64,000 bases of DNA, from the NCBI RefSeq assembly GCF_012958305.1, contig NZ_JABBYO010000013.1, positions 62,001 through 126,000 of the forward strand. The letters are read 5' to 3'. Both the position numbers and the translations under genes were made by a program. The notes under the pieces were generated by a model. It was given only the letters and a program-made list of their open reading frames with translations, ran no database searches and was not told the origin of the DNA. Origin of the DNA: Tautonia rosea (GTDB taxonomy: Bacteria > Planctomycetota > Planctomycetia > Isosphaerales > Isosphaeraceae). The stretch's first letter is position 1. Every line of letters begins with the position of its first letter. Of the stretch, positions 1 through 10,055 are shown piece by piece.

Positions 1-150
1 GTTGGAGCACGGCCCATCGCCACACATCCAGGGTGATATGTGATTCGGGAGTTCGATGCCGTTGTGATTCTGGGCCTCGTACCGGGACCGGCATGCAAAG
101 AATTGAGGGCCGAGTACCCGACACGGCCCAGTATTGGTGGAGTCCAAGTC

Positions 151-978
151 ATGACTCAGAATTATTCCGGATTCGGAATCCGGGCTGGGTATGCGCAGAT
201 CATCGCATTTCTCGCGATGGCTGCCATTACACATCTGACCATACCTACGGCGCAAGCGGGCCTTGATCCCGCGCCGTTTAGCGGATCTAGATCGACCGCC
301 GACCTTCAGGTTTTTGCCACGGATCCCAATGCCAGTGCTGGCTGGGACTCCAGCCACGGTGGGTTCAAGATCACATGGGAGATTGTAGCAGTCAACTCTA
401 CGACGCTGAAATACACTTACACCATCACAAACCAGACGGGGGGAAATCTTGGAAAAGCTCTGAGCAATATTATCATTCAGGTGACTTCTCCGGATGAAGC
501 CTTGGCTGCTGGCACCACGGGTTTCACCTACGATAATGCGAGCACAACCAATGTAGGAAGCGTCGAAGTTGGCACGTTCGTTGGTGGTGGTGGTAGCACT
601 CCTGGGCTTCCCGGGACCCTCTACGGAATTAAGTTCAACACGACGGGTGATCCCGCTCAATTCACCTTCTCGTTTGAAACCACGAAGGTGCCAGTCTGGG
701 GCAGCTTCTATGCCAAAGACGGCAAATCTGACCAACTCGAAATCTATGCCATGAATCAGGGTCTCTATGGGACCGATGGCACAAATGGGTCTTCTCGGCC
801 GGGTTCCGGCGATGATGTTCGATTGTGGATCGCTACCCCAAACGGTGAGAATTTCACACCGGGTCCTCTCCCCATCCCCGAGCCTTCCTCGCTTGCCCTG
901 GCAATTGGCTGCATCGCGCCGCTGGCGACAATAGGAGTGATCCGACGTCGGCGTCAGCTCAAAGCGGACGCGGCCTGA
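151..978 (+). CDS. PEP-CTERM sorting-domain protein (exosortase substrate)
   Basis: Secreted protein expected to be cut and sorted by an exosortase. The ATG at 151 is chosen because GGTGGAG lies about 9 bases upstream and it gives a clean signal peptide: charged start, hydrophobic IIAFLAMAAI core, likely cleavage after TAQA. An upstream in-frame start at 40 would bury this signal. The body is a beta-rich Ser/Thr/Gly-rich domain with no recognised catalytic motif. The C-terminus has the full tripartite PEP-CTERM signal: PIPEPSSLAL, a hydrophobic segment, then the basic cluster RRRR. Length (about 275 residues) is usual for this class. The matching exosortase is encoded at about 60 kb. Function of the mature domain is unknown. 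Sorting class is certain from the motif; the role in matrix or sheath is inference. Confidence 0.88.
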   Translation: MTQNYSGFGIRAGYAQIIAFLAMAAITHLTIPTAQAGLDPAPFSGSRSTADLQVFATDPNASAGWDSSHGGFKITWEIVAVNSTTLKYTYTITNQTGGNLGKALSNIIIQVTSPDEALAAGTTGFTYDNASTTNVGSVEVGTFVGGGGSTPGLPGTLYGIKFNTTGDPAQFTFSFETTKVPVWGSFYAKDGKSDQLEIYAMNQGLYGTDGTNGSSRPGSGDDVRLWIATPNGENFTPGPLPIPEPSSLALAIGCIAPLATIGVIRRRRQLKADAA

Positions 979-1027
979 TTGGCTAGAGAATTAGTTGCGA
1001 GACGAAGTCAACGAACTGCGTGGCAAA

Positions 1028-1062
1028 GGGCCTCGTCACCGATCGAATCGGTGGCGAGGCCC
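1028..1062. terminator. Bidirectional terminator hairpin between convergent genes
   Basis: A near-perfect 16-bp stem (left arm 1028-1043, right arm 1047-1062, 3-base loop, one G-T type mismatch) lies between the convergent ends of the PEP-CTERM gene and the protease gene. Its position and strength fit a shared terminator. Confidence 0.75.
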
Positions 1063-1150
1063 CACCCGTTTTGGGTGCCAGTAATCAGATCTCGCGCTCT
1101 GAGAAAGATGGGTCAGCGAGGTCATTTCCATCTGACAGGTAGCTTCGCAC

Positions 1151-3586
1151 TCAGTCGAGGGCCCACCAGGGACGATCAAGCCCGACGCCGAGCCCGTGGC
1201 GGCGGTTGGAATGGGTTTCGACGATCTGGTCGACCAGGTCAATGGCGCCGCCGCCGGGGGTGGCGATTGGCAATTGAGCGGGAGAGAGGCTTGCCAGGTT
1301 CGGGGAATCGGCCAGGAACAGCAAGGGAGTGCGCGGCATGGCGTCGCGAACCGGCTCGGGCGAGGCGTCGGGGGCCGGTGTCGTCTCGGTCGCCGCGGAG
1401 GCAGCTTGACAGAGGGAGCAGCCGCACCCGAAGGCGAGGAAGTCGTCGATCACGCTGCTCGACGAGCCGTTAGAAGAGACCAGGTTCAGGCCGAGGCCGT
1501 TGCTCTGACCGTTACCTTGCCCTCGACCCTGGCCGCCGCCCTTGGTTGCGGAGGGTGTGGTCACGGAAACGGTTCCGCTGGCGGGTGATTCACCGGCGTC
1601 GTTGAAGGCATAGACGCGGTAGAGGTAGGTTTTGCGGGCGCTGACGCTGGAGTCGGTGTAGGTGGTGACATCGGAACTCGTTTGTCCGACCGTCGACCAG
1701 CCCTTGCCGCCGTTGGAGGAGCGTTCGATTCGGTAGCCGGTCTCTCCTTCGACATCGTTCCAGTTCAGGACTACCCGGTTACTGGTGGCCGAGGCGGTCA
1801 GTCCGGTCGGGGAGTTGGGAAGCGACGGGGCGTCGAGGGTCGTGGCGCTGGCGGTGCTGCTGAAGGCCGACGCGCCGCCGGCGTTGAGGGCCTGGACGCG
1901 GTAAAGGTAGGTGGTGTTGGAGGCCCGGCCGGTGTCGCTGAAGGTGGTGACCCCGGCGTCGGTGGTGCCGGCGAGGGTCCAGGTGGTGCCGTTGGTACTG
2001 CGTTCGATGCGATAACTTGTCTCGCCAGCGACGTCATTCCAGGACAGATTGATCCGGCTGGACGAGACGGCCGAGGCGGCCAGGCCCGAGGGAGCCACGG
2101 TGACCGTGGTGGCCGAGGCGGTGTTGGAATAATCGGAGGTTACCGAAGCGTTAAAGGCCTGGACGCGGTAGGAATAGGCCGTACCCGCGGCCGTCGTGGT
2201 GTCGCTGTAGGAGGTGGAACCGGCGGGCAAGGAACTGGTGAGGACGGTCCAGTTGGTGCCGTCAGTGCTGCGCTCGACCCGATAGCCGGTTTCGTTCGTG
2301 GCGTTGTCGGTCCAGGAGAGATTGATCCGGCTGGTCGACTGAACCAAGGCCGTGAGATTGGAGGGGCTGTTGATGAGATTGGTGGAGGCGACAATCGAGC
2401 CGTTGACGAAGTACTGGCCGACGCTGCCGTAGGTCCCATCGCTGGCCACGACGATCCGGTACGAACCGGCCGCGAGATTCGCGCTGACCGTTGCGCTGAA
2501 GTTCGACGAAGGGCCGGCAGTCGCGATCACCGTCGAACCGCCCGCGTCACGCAGCTCGATGCGAGGGGTGAGGTTGTTCACCGGCGTCGGCGTGCTGACG
2601 GTGAAGCTGACGGTTCCGGCCCCGGTGCTGAAGGAGAAGGTGTCGAGGTCGGACATCTGCCCGATAATGCCCGAGGCGGTGGCGGTCGAGCCGGAGATGG
2701 TCAGCGGCGTGGCTGAGCCTGCGGTGTTGCCGTGGTCGTCGGCGCGGTAGCCGAAGCCGTTGGCCGACCGGGAGATCACGGCCATGTCGTCCTGGAAGGT
2801 CGATGCGGAGCTGGTGGTTCCGTTCCACCAGAGGCTCCGGGTAGCACCATAGCTGTTGCCCATTAGCGGGGCGGTTCTGCCCCCGTCGGTCCCGGTGGAG
2901 TACGTCTCCAAGAGGTTCCCGCTGCTGTCGTACTTGCTCTGGTGCCGCAGGCCGAAGGCGTGCCCCGCCTCATGCGAGGAGGCGTCGGCCGTGTATTTCG
3001 GGTTGCCGTTGCCCAGGTTCTTCGGGAAGACGTAGGCCACGCTCGCTGTCGAGCTGGTGAAGCTGTTGACGTAGGCTACCCCGCCATACGTCCCCCCCGT
3101 CCACGACCCGTTACCTCCAATCACCACCCGCAAATCGCGTCCGTTGATGAAGGTGGAGGGTTCCACCGTCGTAACGTTCACGTTGAACGGCGCGTAATCT
3201 TCCGCAACGTATTCCCAGATGCGGGTGATGTTGGCGATCTCGGAGGTCGTGAACGACGACGTGTTGCCGTCAGTATCATAGGCGGGCGTGTCGATATTGC
3301 TGTATGACCCCCATTGCGACTGGAAGTGGCCGTCGAAGTCGAGGTAAACGGTCGCGGCGGCTCCGACCAGGCTGTTCAGCACCGGGATTGACGAGAGCAC
3401 AATCCGCGGTTCCAGCTCCATCAACCGGACGTCAACCCGAGGGGAGAGGCGAGGTCCCCCGGAGCGCCTGGAGGAGCGAACCTTCACCGCGAGCGCACGA
3501 CGAGAGGCGGTCGCGGTCCGACCGGACACGGAATGGGGAACCATCATGTTTGTCGAACCTGTTGCGTGATTCTTGGACTCAGTCAA
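1151..3586 (-). CDS. Secreted metzincin-like metalloprotease with PPC and fibronectin-III domains, LEPR-XLL type
   Basis: Large surface or secreted protein (811 residues). Near the N-terminus, LEPRIVLSS (residues about 58-66) is the LEPR-XLL motif typical of large planctomycete exported proteins. HEAGHAFGLRH at about 205-215 fits the zinc-binding consensus HExxHxxGxxH of metzincin peptidases. A bacterial pre-peptidase C-terminal-like domain follows (about 286-396), then three fibronectin type III repeats (about 405-685), each with the recurring NLSW/YRVERS pattern. The C-terminal tail holds an unusual CGCSLC cluster. A second start (MMVPHS, codons 14-15) is possible. It converges on the PEP-CTERM gene and is divergent from the FHA gene. 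Protease activity is inferred from the motif; the substrate is unknown. Confidence 0.85.
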   Translation of the reverse strand: MTESKNHATGSTNMMVPHSVSGRTATASRRALAVKVRSSRRSGGPRLSPRVDVRLMELEPRIVLSSIPVLNSLVGAAATVYLDFDGHFQSQWGSYSNIDTPAYDTDGNTSSFTTSEIANITRIWEYVAEDYAPFNVNVTTVEPSTFINGRDLRVVIGGNGSWTGGTYGGVAYVNSFTSSTASVAYVFPKNLGNGNPKYTADASSHEAGHAFGLRHQSKYDSSGNLLETYSTGTDGGRTAPLMGNSYGATRSLWWNGTTSSASTFQDDMAVISRSANGFGYRADDHGNTAGSATPLTISGSTATASGIIGQMSDLDTFSFSTGAGTVSFTVSTPTPVNNLTPRIELRDAGGSTVIATAGPSSNFSATVSANLAAGSYRIVVASDGTYGSVGQYFVNGSIVASTNLINSPSNLTALVQSTSRINLSWTDNATNETGYRVERSTDGTNWTVLTSSLPAGSTSYSDTTTAAGTAYSYRVQAFNASVTSDYSNTASATTVTVAPSGLAASAVSSSRINLSWNDVAGETSYRIERSTNGTTWTLAGTTDAGVTTFSDTGRASNTTYLYRVQALNAGGASAFSSTASATTLDAPSLPNSPTGLTASATSNRVVLNWNDVEGETGYRIERSSNGGKGWSTVGQTSSDVTTYTDSSVSARKTYLYRVYAFNDAGESPASGTVSVTTPSATKGGGQGRGQGNGQSNGLGLNLVSSNGSSSSVIDDFLAFGCGCSLCQAASAATETTPAPDASPEPVRDAMPRTPLLFLADSPNLASLSPAQLPIATPGGGAIDLVDQIVETHSNRRHGLGVGLDRPWWALD

Positions 3587-4191
3587 TCCATCGTCTGCCG
3601 ATCACTCCTGCATCGCCCGATCAATACCCGGCGAGAGCCGGGGCAGGCTCGGAGAGGACCTGCGTGGTCCCCGATCGCGACCACTCGTTCGGAGTGGTCT
3701 CATCAATCAGCGCACATCACGATCGTCAGCGTCTGGAGGGTGCGCTCCAGGCTGTCATGGGCATGTGAGATGTGCGAGAAGAGTCGAGGTCAAAGGAATG
3801 GTAGGTCGAAGATTGTGGTCTCGACCAGAAATTGAGAGCGGATCATAATGAGTCTTGAGTCCCAATGCGACCCTGACGCGAGGCGAGTTTCATCAAATGG
3901 GAACGAATCTTCCAAAGTGTTGTTTTTGGTAAACACTTCAATCACAACATGTTGCGTTCCAGGAGCCAAGGATCATATCGTGCTTCGAGCATTGGTTTAA
4001 TGGAGGCATGATTCGATGAAATGGTCTTCTCAATGGAGAAGACAGGAGGGTGTGCCAAGACGGCGGATGGGATGGTATCGCAGGCGGTGGAAATCCGTGA
4101 TAATGGAACGGGATGGGTCGTGACCCCGTCACGGTGAAGCCGGATGTGTTCGTGGATGAACATCATTTGAGAGAAGGCGAGGCGCGGGGCT
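3587..4191. promoter_or_regulatory. Divergent intergenic region
   Basis: A 605-base gap between the divergently transcribed protease and FHA genes, so it should hold both promoters. I see an imperfect hairpin (7-bp arms at 3915-3921 and 3932-3938) and an AT-richer stretch around 3840-4010. I cannot assign -10/-35 boxes with confidence and find no supported coding frame. Confidence 0.4.
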
Positions 4192-5466
4192 GTGGATCGA
4201 CGCGTGATGCAGCGGTTCTGGGAGTCCTGTGGCGCGCGGGGGCCGATGGAGGTCCGAATTGAGGGGGGGGCCGACGCGGGGGACGTGCATCGGATCATTC
4301 CGGGGCCGTTCGCGGTGATTGGGAGAGATCCGAAGGCAGATCTGGTGCTCGAGGACGAGGCGGTGAGCCGTCGTCATGCGTTTGTGCAGGTGATTGCGGG
4401 GCGAGTGTTCTGGATGGACCTGGGGAGCAGAACCGGTATTGAGACCGGAGGAATCGTCGCGCCGATGGGGTGGCTCGATGAAGGGGGGACGATCGGGATC
4501 GGGCCGTTTCGGGTGTCGATCGTGGTCAAGGGGTTGTTGGCCGATCCTTCAGGAGATCGGCCGAGCCCGCTGGCAGATCGAGGGTCGGAGGGTTGGCCTG
4601 ACGCGAGCTTCGAGTTCCCGAACCATCCCGGGGGCGCAGCCCGTTGGAGGATGGGGCGTGTCTTGACCCTGGTGGGCCGGGGAACCGACTGCCGGCTCCG
4701 GATTGGCGATGACGGGATCTCGCACTTTCACTGCGCTCTGTTGCGGACGCCCAAGGGCCCGTGGGTCGTCGACCTGTTGAGCCGGACGGGGATCCGACTG
4801 GAAGGGGCTCGGGTGCGTTGTGCCCCGTTGGAGCCGGGGGCGAACCTCCACGTGGGACGGTATCGGATGATCGTACGGCCGGTCGATCTGGCCTGGCAGC
4901 GATCGGACAGTGGCGAGGCTCTGGCGGCGGACGTCTCCCCCCTGCCCCGCGAACAGCTTCCGGAAGTCGCTCCGCGCTGGAGGCCGCCCGCAACGAGGGA
5001 GGAGCGTCAGCGGGTCGAAACACCGGCGGTGTTGGGTCCGTCGGGGGATCTTGATGCGTACATCGGGCGGCTCGAACAGATGCAACAGCAGATGTTCGAC
5101 CAGTTCCATCAGATGATGATGGCGATGTTTCAGGCGTTCGGCAGCATGCAACGCGATCAGATGACCCAGGTCCGCGAAGAACTGGACCGCATCAAGGACC
5201 TGGGCCAGGAGCTCCGATCGCTTCAGGAAACCGTCAAGGAAGCAGCTCCCGAGGCCCCGAGAACTCCCTCTGCTTCTGCCTCCTCAGGCAAGGAGCCGCG
5301 GGAGACAGCGACCGAACGACCCGCTTCTGCTCCCTGGCAGCCAAGGGACCGCACCGATCGCGAAGTCCACGATCTGATCTGTCAGCGGATCGCTCAGATT
5401 GAGGGGGAACGTCAAGGGCGCTGGAAACGGGTGATGGACCTGGTGACGGGGAACTCGGGCGGCTGA
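4192..5466 (+). CDS. Double FHA-domain protein with coiled-coil
   Basis: Phosphothreonine-binding adaptor of 424 residues with two forkhead-associated domains. FHA1 (about residues 20-105) shows VIGRDPKADLVLED, then VSRRHAFVQV and GSRTGIE. FHA2 (about 150-235) shows VGRGTDCRLRIGDD, then ISHFHCALL and LSRTGIRLEG. After a Pro-rich linker a Met/Gln-rich amphipathic stretch (about 285-350) looks like a coiled coil. No membrane segment or signal peptide, so cytoplasmic. The longest frame starts with GTG at 4192 with a GAGAAGG-like ribosome site upstream; ATG at 4207 is an alternative. It ends just before a strong terminator. FHA2 has FHC where the usual motif has S-x-x-H, so its phosphopeptide binding may be altered. 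The partner kinase is not in the window. Confidence 0.85.
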   Translation: MDRRVMQRFWESCGARGPMEVRIEGGADAGDVHRIIPGPFAVIGRDPKADLVLEDEAVSRRHAFVQVIAGRVFWMDLGSRTGIETGGIVAPMGWLDEGGTIGIGPFRVSIVVKGLLADPSGDRPSPLADRGSEGWPDASFEFPNHPGGAARWRMGRVLTLVGRGTDCRLRIGDDGISHFHCALLRTPKGPWVVDLLSRTGIRLEGARVRCAPLEPGANLHVGRYRMIVRPVDLAWQRSDSGEALAADVSPLPREQLPEVAPRWRPPATREERQRVETPAVLGPSGDLDAYIGRLEQMQQQMFDQFHQMMMAMFQAFGSMQRDQMTQVREELDRIKDLGQELRSLQETVKEAAPEAPRTPSASASSGKEPRETATERPASAPWQPRDRTDREVHDLICQRIAQIEGERQGRWKRVMDLVTGNSGG

Positions 5467-5487
5467 TCCTATTTCGGCGCGCAAAAA

Positions 5488-5517
5488 AAAGGCCGCCCCG
5501 GTGAGGGGGCGGCCTTT
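5488..5517. terminator. Bidirectional rho-independent terminator
   Basis: A 12-bp perfect stem (5488-5499 paired with 5506-5517) with a short loop, bounded by an A-run on one side and T's on the other, so it can serve both the FHA gene (plus) and the TPR gene (minus) that converge here. Confidence 0.85.
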
Positions 5518-5582
5518 GAGGCGTGAACCGGAATGTCGTCGAAGGTACGGCTAGACGCGTTGCTCGGGAAGTCGAGAGCGGC

Positions 5583-8500
5583 TCAGGAGCCGTTCGAGAC
5601 GCCGAGAGTCCGCGTCAGCTGCTCGAACGCAGAGCGCTCGACGGGGGGAATCGTGCTTTCGTCGAGCCCGAGCGCCCGGGCGCTGGCCAGGGCTTCAGCC
5701 GCCTCGGTCCGGCGGTTGGCCGCCAGATGGGCCTGAGCGAGGTGGACGTACCAGATCGCGTCGGGTTGGCGGGATCGGGAGATCGCCAGGGTGAGGTCGT
5801 TGACCGCGTCGTCGACCCGATCAAGTTGGAGCAGGACGAGCGCCCGCGTGTCAAGCAGGTTCGGATCAGGTCCGACATTCGCAATCGCTTGATTGATCAG
5901 GTCAAGGGCCTCGGGCGCCTTCGAACGATTGGAGATCGCGAGGAACCAGGCGAGGTTGTTCAGCGGGCCGGGCTGGCCCGGTGCGCGCCGGACGCTGTCG
6001 CGGAAGAGGCGCTCGACCTCGTCGTTGCGTCCCTGGAGGCTGCGGAGGTTGGCGAGCTGGAAGAGGATTTCGACCTCGTTGGGGTTCTTGATCCGAAGCT
6101 GGTCGACGAGTGTCGCGGCTCGATCGAGCTGATCGGAATTGGCGGCTCGACCAAAGATCAAGGCCACGACGGCGTTGGCAACCGCGTTGGGCGGGCAGGA
6201 GGCGACGGCCTGCTCGCAGAGGGCCAGGGCGTCGTCGAGCCGGCCTTGACGGGCGAAGAAGCCGGCCAGCGGGAAGACGGCCGTCGGCTCCGATGACTCG
6301 GTCGCAAATTGGCGGTAGAGCTGTTCGGCCTCGGCCAAGCGGTCCCCTTCCTGTCGTTCGAGCGCACTGGCCAGTCGGAGCAGCGGAGCCGGCGTGTCGC
6401 CTTGCTCGACCAGGCGACGGTAAAGGGGTTCGGCGCGGGCCGGGGAGTCGAGCCGGTCGACGAGCAGGGCGACGGCTTCAAGCTGATCGGGCTGGCGATC
6501 GGCGAAGCGCTGGAGGCCGGCGATCGCCTCGTCGAGCTTGTCGGTGGCGACGAGATAGCGTGCCTGGGCCTCGGCGGTCTGGATGGTGTCGGGGGCGAGC
6601 CGGGCGAGCCGCTCGATCCAGGGGCGGGCGGCCTCGGGGTTCGGCTCGTGCCCTCGGCCGGGCTCGGGGACAAGGAGCCAGCCAACGTATCGGGTGACAT
6701 AGGTCGGGTTGTCGCCGAATTCGGCCAGCAAGCTGACCATGGTTTGCTGGGCTCGGCTCCACTGGCCGTCGGCTTCGAAGAGCTGGGCGAGCAGGTAGCG
6801 GTCGTCCGGGGTTCCCGCAGCCCGCTGGTCGATGATCTGTTCCAGGAGCCGGATGGCCTGCCGCCGGGACTCGGGGTCGACCTGGAGGGTGAGCACCTGA
6901 GCCCGGGTCCGCAGTTCATCGACGATTGCGTCTCCGGCCGCGGGTTGGTCGGTGCCGAGCTGGTCGAGGGCCTCGCGACGCTTGGTCGGGTCGCCGCTGG
7001 CGGCCATGATGAGGGCCAGGGTGCGGCGGGCCCAGGTGGCATCGTCGGGGGCCTCGGCACCGAACCGGGCAAGTTTCCCGAGGTAGTCCTCGGATTTCGG
7101 AAGCTGGTTGGTGATCAGGGCCGTCTCGGCGGCGGCGCGCAGTGGAGCAGGGTCCTTGGGGGCCGATGCAATGGCGCGATCAAACTGAGCGAAGGCCTGA
7201 TCGGTGTCTCCCAGGGCAGCATAGCAACGAGCCAGGGTGAGAGCAGCCTGATCGGCGGGAAGGTCGTTCTTGGCCGATTCGATCGCCTCAAGAGCCTCGT
7301 CGCGCCGATCGTTGGCGGCCAGGAGCCGGACCAGAGAGATCAAGGGGGCGGGTTCCCCCTTGGCCAGCGCGAGGGCCTTGCGCAGCTCGGCCTCGGCCTC
7401 GTCGATCTGGTCAGCCGCGAGGAGGAACTGGGCGAGCCAGAGATGGTCGCGGTAATCCTCCGAATCGGCCGGCACGATCGCGCGGGCCTGTTCGAGGGCT
7501 CGGGCCGGATCGGCCTGGCGGAGGCTCGATTCGGCGTTGAGGCGGGCGATCAGGCCGTCTTCGTCACCCAGCCCGAGGGTTTGGAGCTCGGCGGCCAGCG
7601 CATCGGCCTGCTCGGTGCGTCCCTCCCCCAGATAGAGGCGATAGAGCCGGAGCAAAGAGGTGCGGTCGCGGACGCCTAACTCCCTGGCCTGTTCAAGGGC
7701 CCGGATCGCGGCCGGGGCATTGCCGTCGAGGTCCTCGACGAACGAGAGCGTCAAGGGGACAGGAGCCCATCCGGGACGGCGCGAGGCGGCTTCGTTCAGG
7801 AGCCCTCGGGCCTGGGAGAGCAAGGCCCGGCGCTCGGGCCCCTGGTTCAGCCGCTGGGCCTGAAGGATGAGCAGGCGGGACTCGGCCTGTCGCCAGATCG
7901 GGCCTTCCTCCCCTTCGGCCGGTCGCAAGAGCTTCAGGACCTTCGCAGCCTGCGGCTCGGCATCGGCCGCGAGGGCAAGGTCAAACAAGCGGGCGAGGAT
8001 CGGCAGATCCTCGGGAGGCAGCTTGGTCAGGAGCGTGTCGATCTCGGCGGCGACCTCCTTCCGTGCCTCGTCGGTGTCCTCGGCCAGGGTCAGTTCCATG
8101 CCGACGAGTTGGAGGGCCACCTCGCCGGGCACGAGCTTGCCCAGGTCGCCCAGGAGCCGCTCAGCCTCGGTCAAGTCGCCGAGCTGGCGACGGGCGATGA
8201 TTAGGGCATTGATGATCCGACGCTGGTCGTCGGGCTCGAACGAATCGATCCCCTGCTCCAGTTCGGAGAGCGCCGCTCGGGCCTCGTCACCGCCCTGAGC
8301 AACCCAGTAGCTGATGCGGGCGATCCGAGTGGTGGCAGTGTCCCCCTCGCGAGCTTCCAGGTCGTCCAGCTCCTCCAGGGCGGCGTCGCGATCGCCATCG
8401 CGGCCGATCAAGGAGGCGAGAGCCGAGCGGAGCGCTGGATCTTCTGGATGCTGCTTCACCGCCTGGGCGAGCCGATCGCGGGCCGCGGTGGTCTGGTTGC

Positions 8501-10055
8501 GGGCGAGCAAGGCCTGAGCCCTGAGCAGGGGCAGTTCGGTGGAATCGGGCTGATCGGCTTCGGCCTCGGTCAGGGTCCGATCGACCGCAGCCCAGTTGCG
8601 GGCACTCTCGGGCCGAGCGAGGACCTCGGCCAGGCTCAAGCGAGCGATCTCGGTCCGAATGCCGGGAACCTGATCGACAAGCGGGCGGTAGGCGGCAATC
8701 GCCTCCTGGTAGCGTCCCAGTGCCGCCTGCGACGACGCCAGGCCGAGCAAGCCGGGAATGGCCACCGGATTGGTCGCCACCGCGCGACGATACGAGGCGA
8801 GCCGCTGGTCGGGATTGCCAATCCGCTCGTACGCGTTTCCAAGTAGTAGGTCGATCTGGTACGTCAGCTCGTCCTGATCGATAAGGGACGTCCTGGCGTT
8901 TGCGAGCGAGGAGATGCCCTCTCGCCAGTTCCCCTCGGCGATGTGCGCCTTGCCTTCGAGGAAGTCGAGCAGGCCAGGACGGATGTTGTTGCGGCGGAGG
9001 TCGGAAAAGTGCTCGCGGGCCTCGTCGAATCGTCCCGCGTCGACGAGGGTTTCGGCTAGGCTGAAGAGGAGCTGGACACGGGCCTCCGTGTCGTCTTCGG
9101 AGATGGTATCCAGCCCTTGCTGGAGGCTCGCGATGGCGGCCTCGGAGTCGTTGTCGAGCATCGCCAGGCGAGCCAGACCTTGAGCAACGCGGACATCCTC
9201 GGGGGCTTGCGTGCGGGCTCGCTCTAGCAGGACCTTCGCCTCGTCGGGATTCTCCCGGTCAAGAGCCACTCCGGCCGAGGCGAGCAGGACCTCCGGATCG
9301 TTCGGAGCCAGCTCCAGGGCGCGGTCGAAGTCCTCGGCCACCCCCTCCTGCTCGTGTCTGGCCCGATAGAGCCCGCGTTCCAGATAGGCGCTGGCATCGT
9401 CAGGATTGTTCGCCACGAGGCCTTCAATGGTCGAGGTGATCCCCATGACCCGATCGGCCGCGGCCTCATTGTCGAACCGGTCCCGGTACAAGTCTGCTAG
9501 CCGGACATAGGTTTCGATTCGTTGCGGATCGACCTTTAACGCTTCCTGATACGCCTCCTCGGCCTCGTCGTCCTTCCGGTCCCCATCCAGCGCGCTGGCC
9601 ATCAGAAACCGCAACTCAGGGTCCTCAGGCTCCTTGTCCAGAAGGACCTTCAGATGCACGACCGCGTCATTGAACCGCGCCAGGTCGGGCCTCATCGCCA
9701 GCTCGACCGCCTTGCGCCGGACATCGTCTCGGCTCGGATCCAGCCTCAAGGCCCGTTCCAGGACGAGGAAGGCCTGGAGCGCCTCTCTGCCGTCGTCCAC
9801 CTGGTCCGCCCGGATCAGGCCGGCCTTCGCAGCGGCCTCGGCATCGTCGGGTCGCAGGCCGATATAGCGATTGAGGTAGCTGAGAGCCTCGTCGAGGTCC
9901 CCCTCCTGCTCAGCCAGGTCGGCCTGCTGAAGCAGGAGGCCCGCACTCCGCTTGATTTGTGCCCCATGCAGAGCATACACCCCGGCGCTGGCCGCGAGGA
10001 GCGGGACGGCAACCGCCACGAGGAACTTGAGATTCGGGCGCCTAATCATGGTCAT
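5583..10055 (-). CDS. Giant membrane-anchored TPR-repeat protein
   Basis: 1490 residues. The N-terminus has a short basic start followed by a hydrophobic anchor (FLVAVAVPLLAASAGVYAL, about residues 10-28) with no lipobox cysteine, so a signal anchor holds it in the inner membrane with the rest probably periplasmic. The remainder is an almost continuous array of 34-residue TPR units (A-x3-G-x2-D-A motifs such as GDLDEALSYLNRYIGL and GNPDQRLASYRRAV). TPR arrays are protein-protein scaffolds. Exosortase/PEP-CTERM systems of Gram-negative bacteria often include a large TPR lipoprotein (PrsT family, about 900 residues). This protein is longer and is not a lipoprotein, so the analogy is only suggestive. 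ATG-ACC-ATG at the start gives two possible initiation codons. Convergent with the FHA gene through a shared terminator. Confidence 0.85.
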   Translation of the reverse strand: MTMIRRPNLKFLVAVAVPLLAASAGVYALHGAQIKRSAGLLLQQADLAEQEGDLDEALSYLNRYIGLRPDDAEAAAKAGLIRADQVDDGREALQAFLVLERALRLDPSRDDVRRKAVELAMRPDLARFNDAVVHLKVLLDKEPEDPELRFLMASALDGDRKDDEAEEAYQEALKVDPQRIETYVRLADLYRDRFDNEAAADRVMGITSTIEGLVANNPDDASAYLERGLYRARHEQEGVAEDFDRALELAPNDPEVLLASAGVALDRENPDEAKVLLERARTQAPEDVRVAQGLARLAMLDNDSEAAIASLQQGLDTISEDDTEARVQLLFSLAETLVDAGRFDEAREHFSDLRRNNIRPGLLDFLEGKAHIAEGNWREGISSLANARTSLIDQDELTYQIDLLLGNAYERIGNPDQRLASYRRAVATNPVAIPGLLGLASSQAALGRYQEAIAAYRPLVDQVPGIRTEIARLSLAEVLARPESARNWAAVDRTLTEAEADQPDSTELPLLRAQALLARNQTTAARDRLAQAVKQHPEDPALRSALASLIGRDGDRDAALEELDDLEAREGDTATTRIARISYWVAQGGDEARAALSELEQGIDSFEPDDQRRIINALIIARRQLGDLTEAERLLGDLGKLVPGEVALQLVGMELTLAEDTDEARKEVAAEIDTLLTKLPPEDLPILARLFDLALAADAEPQAAKVLKLLRPAEGEEGPIWRQAESRLLILQAQRLNQGPERRALLSQARGLLNEAASRRPGWAPVPLTLSFVEDLDGNAPAAIRALEQARELGVRDRTSLLRLYRLYLGEGRTEQADALAAELQTLGLGDEDGLIARLNAESSLRQADPARALEQARAIVPADSEDYRDHLWLAQFLLAADQIDEAEAELRKALALAKGEPAPLISLVRLLAANDRRDEALEAIESAKNDLPADQAALTLARCYAALGDTDQAFAQFDRAIASAPKDPAPLRAAAETALITNQLPKSEDYLGKLARFGAEAPDDATWARRTLALIMAASGDPTKRREALDQLGTDQPAAGDAIVDELRTRAQVLTLQVDPESRRQAIRLLEQIIDQRAAGTPDDRYLLAQLFEADGQWSRAQQTMVSLLAEFGDNPTYVTRYVGWLLVPEPGRGHEPNPEAARPWIERLARLAPDTIQTAEAQARYLVATDKLDEAIAGLQRFADRQPDQLEAVALLVDRLDSPARAEPLYRRLVEQGDTPAPLLRLASALERQEGDRLAEAEQLYRQFATESSEPTAVFPLAGFFARQGRLDDALALCEQAVASCPPNAVANAVVALIFGRAANSDQLDRAATLVDQLRIKNPNEVEILFQLANLRSLQGRNDEVERLFRDSVRRAPGQPGPLNNLAWFLAISNRSKAPEALDLINQAIANVGPDPNLLDTRALVLLQLDRVDDAVNDLTLAISRSRQPDAIWYVHLAQAHLAANRRTEAAEALASARALGLDESTIPPVERSAFEQLTRTLGVSNGS

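Noticed and set aside
5523-7679. Long plus-strand open frames opposite the TPR gene
   Set aside because: They are antisense shadows caused by the high G+C third positions of the TPR gene; the proteins are low-complexity and have no ribosome sites.
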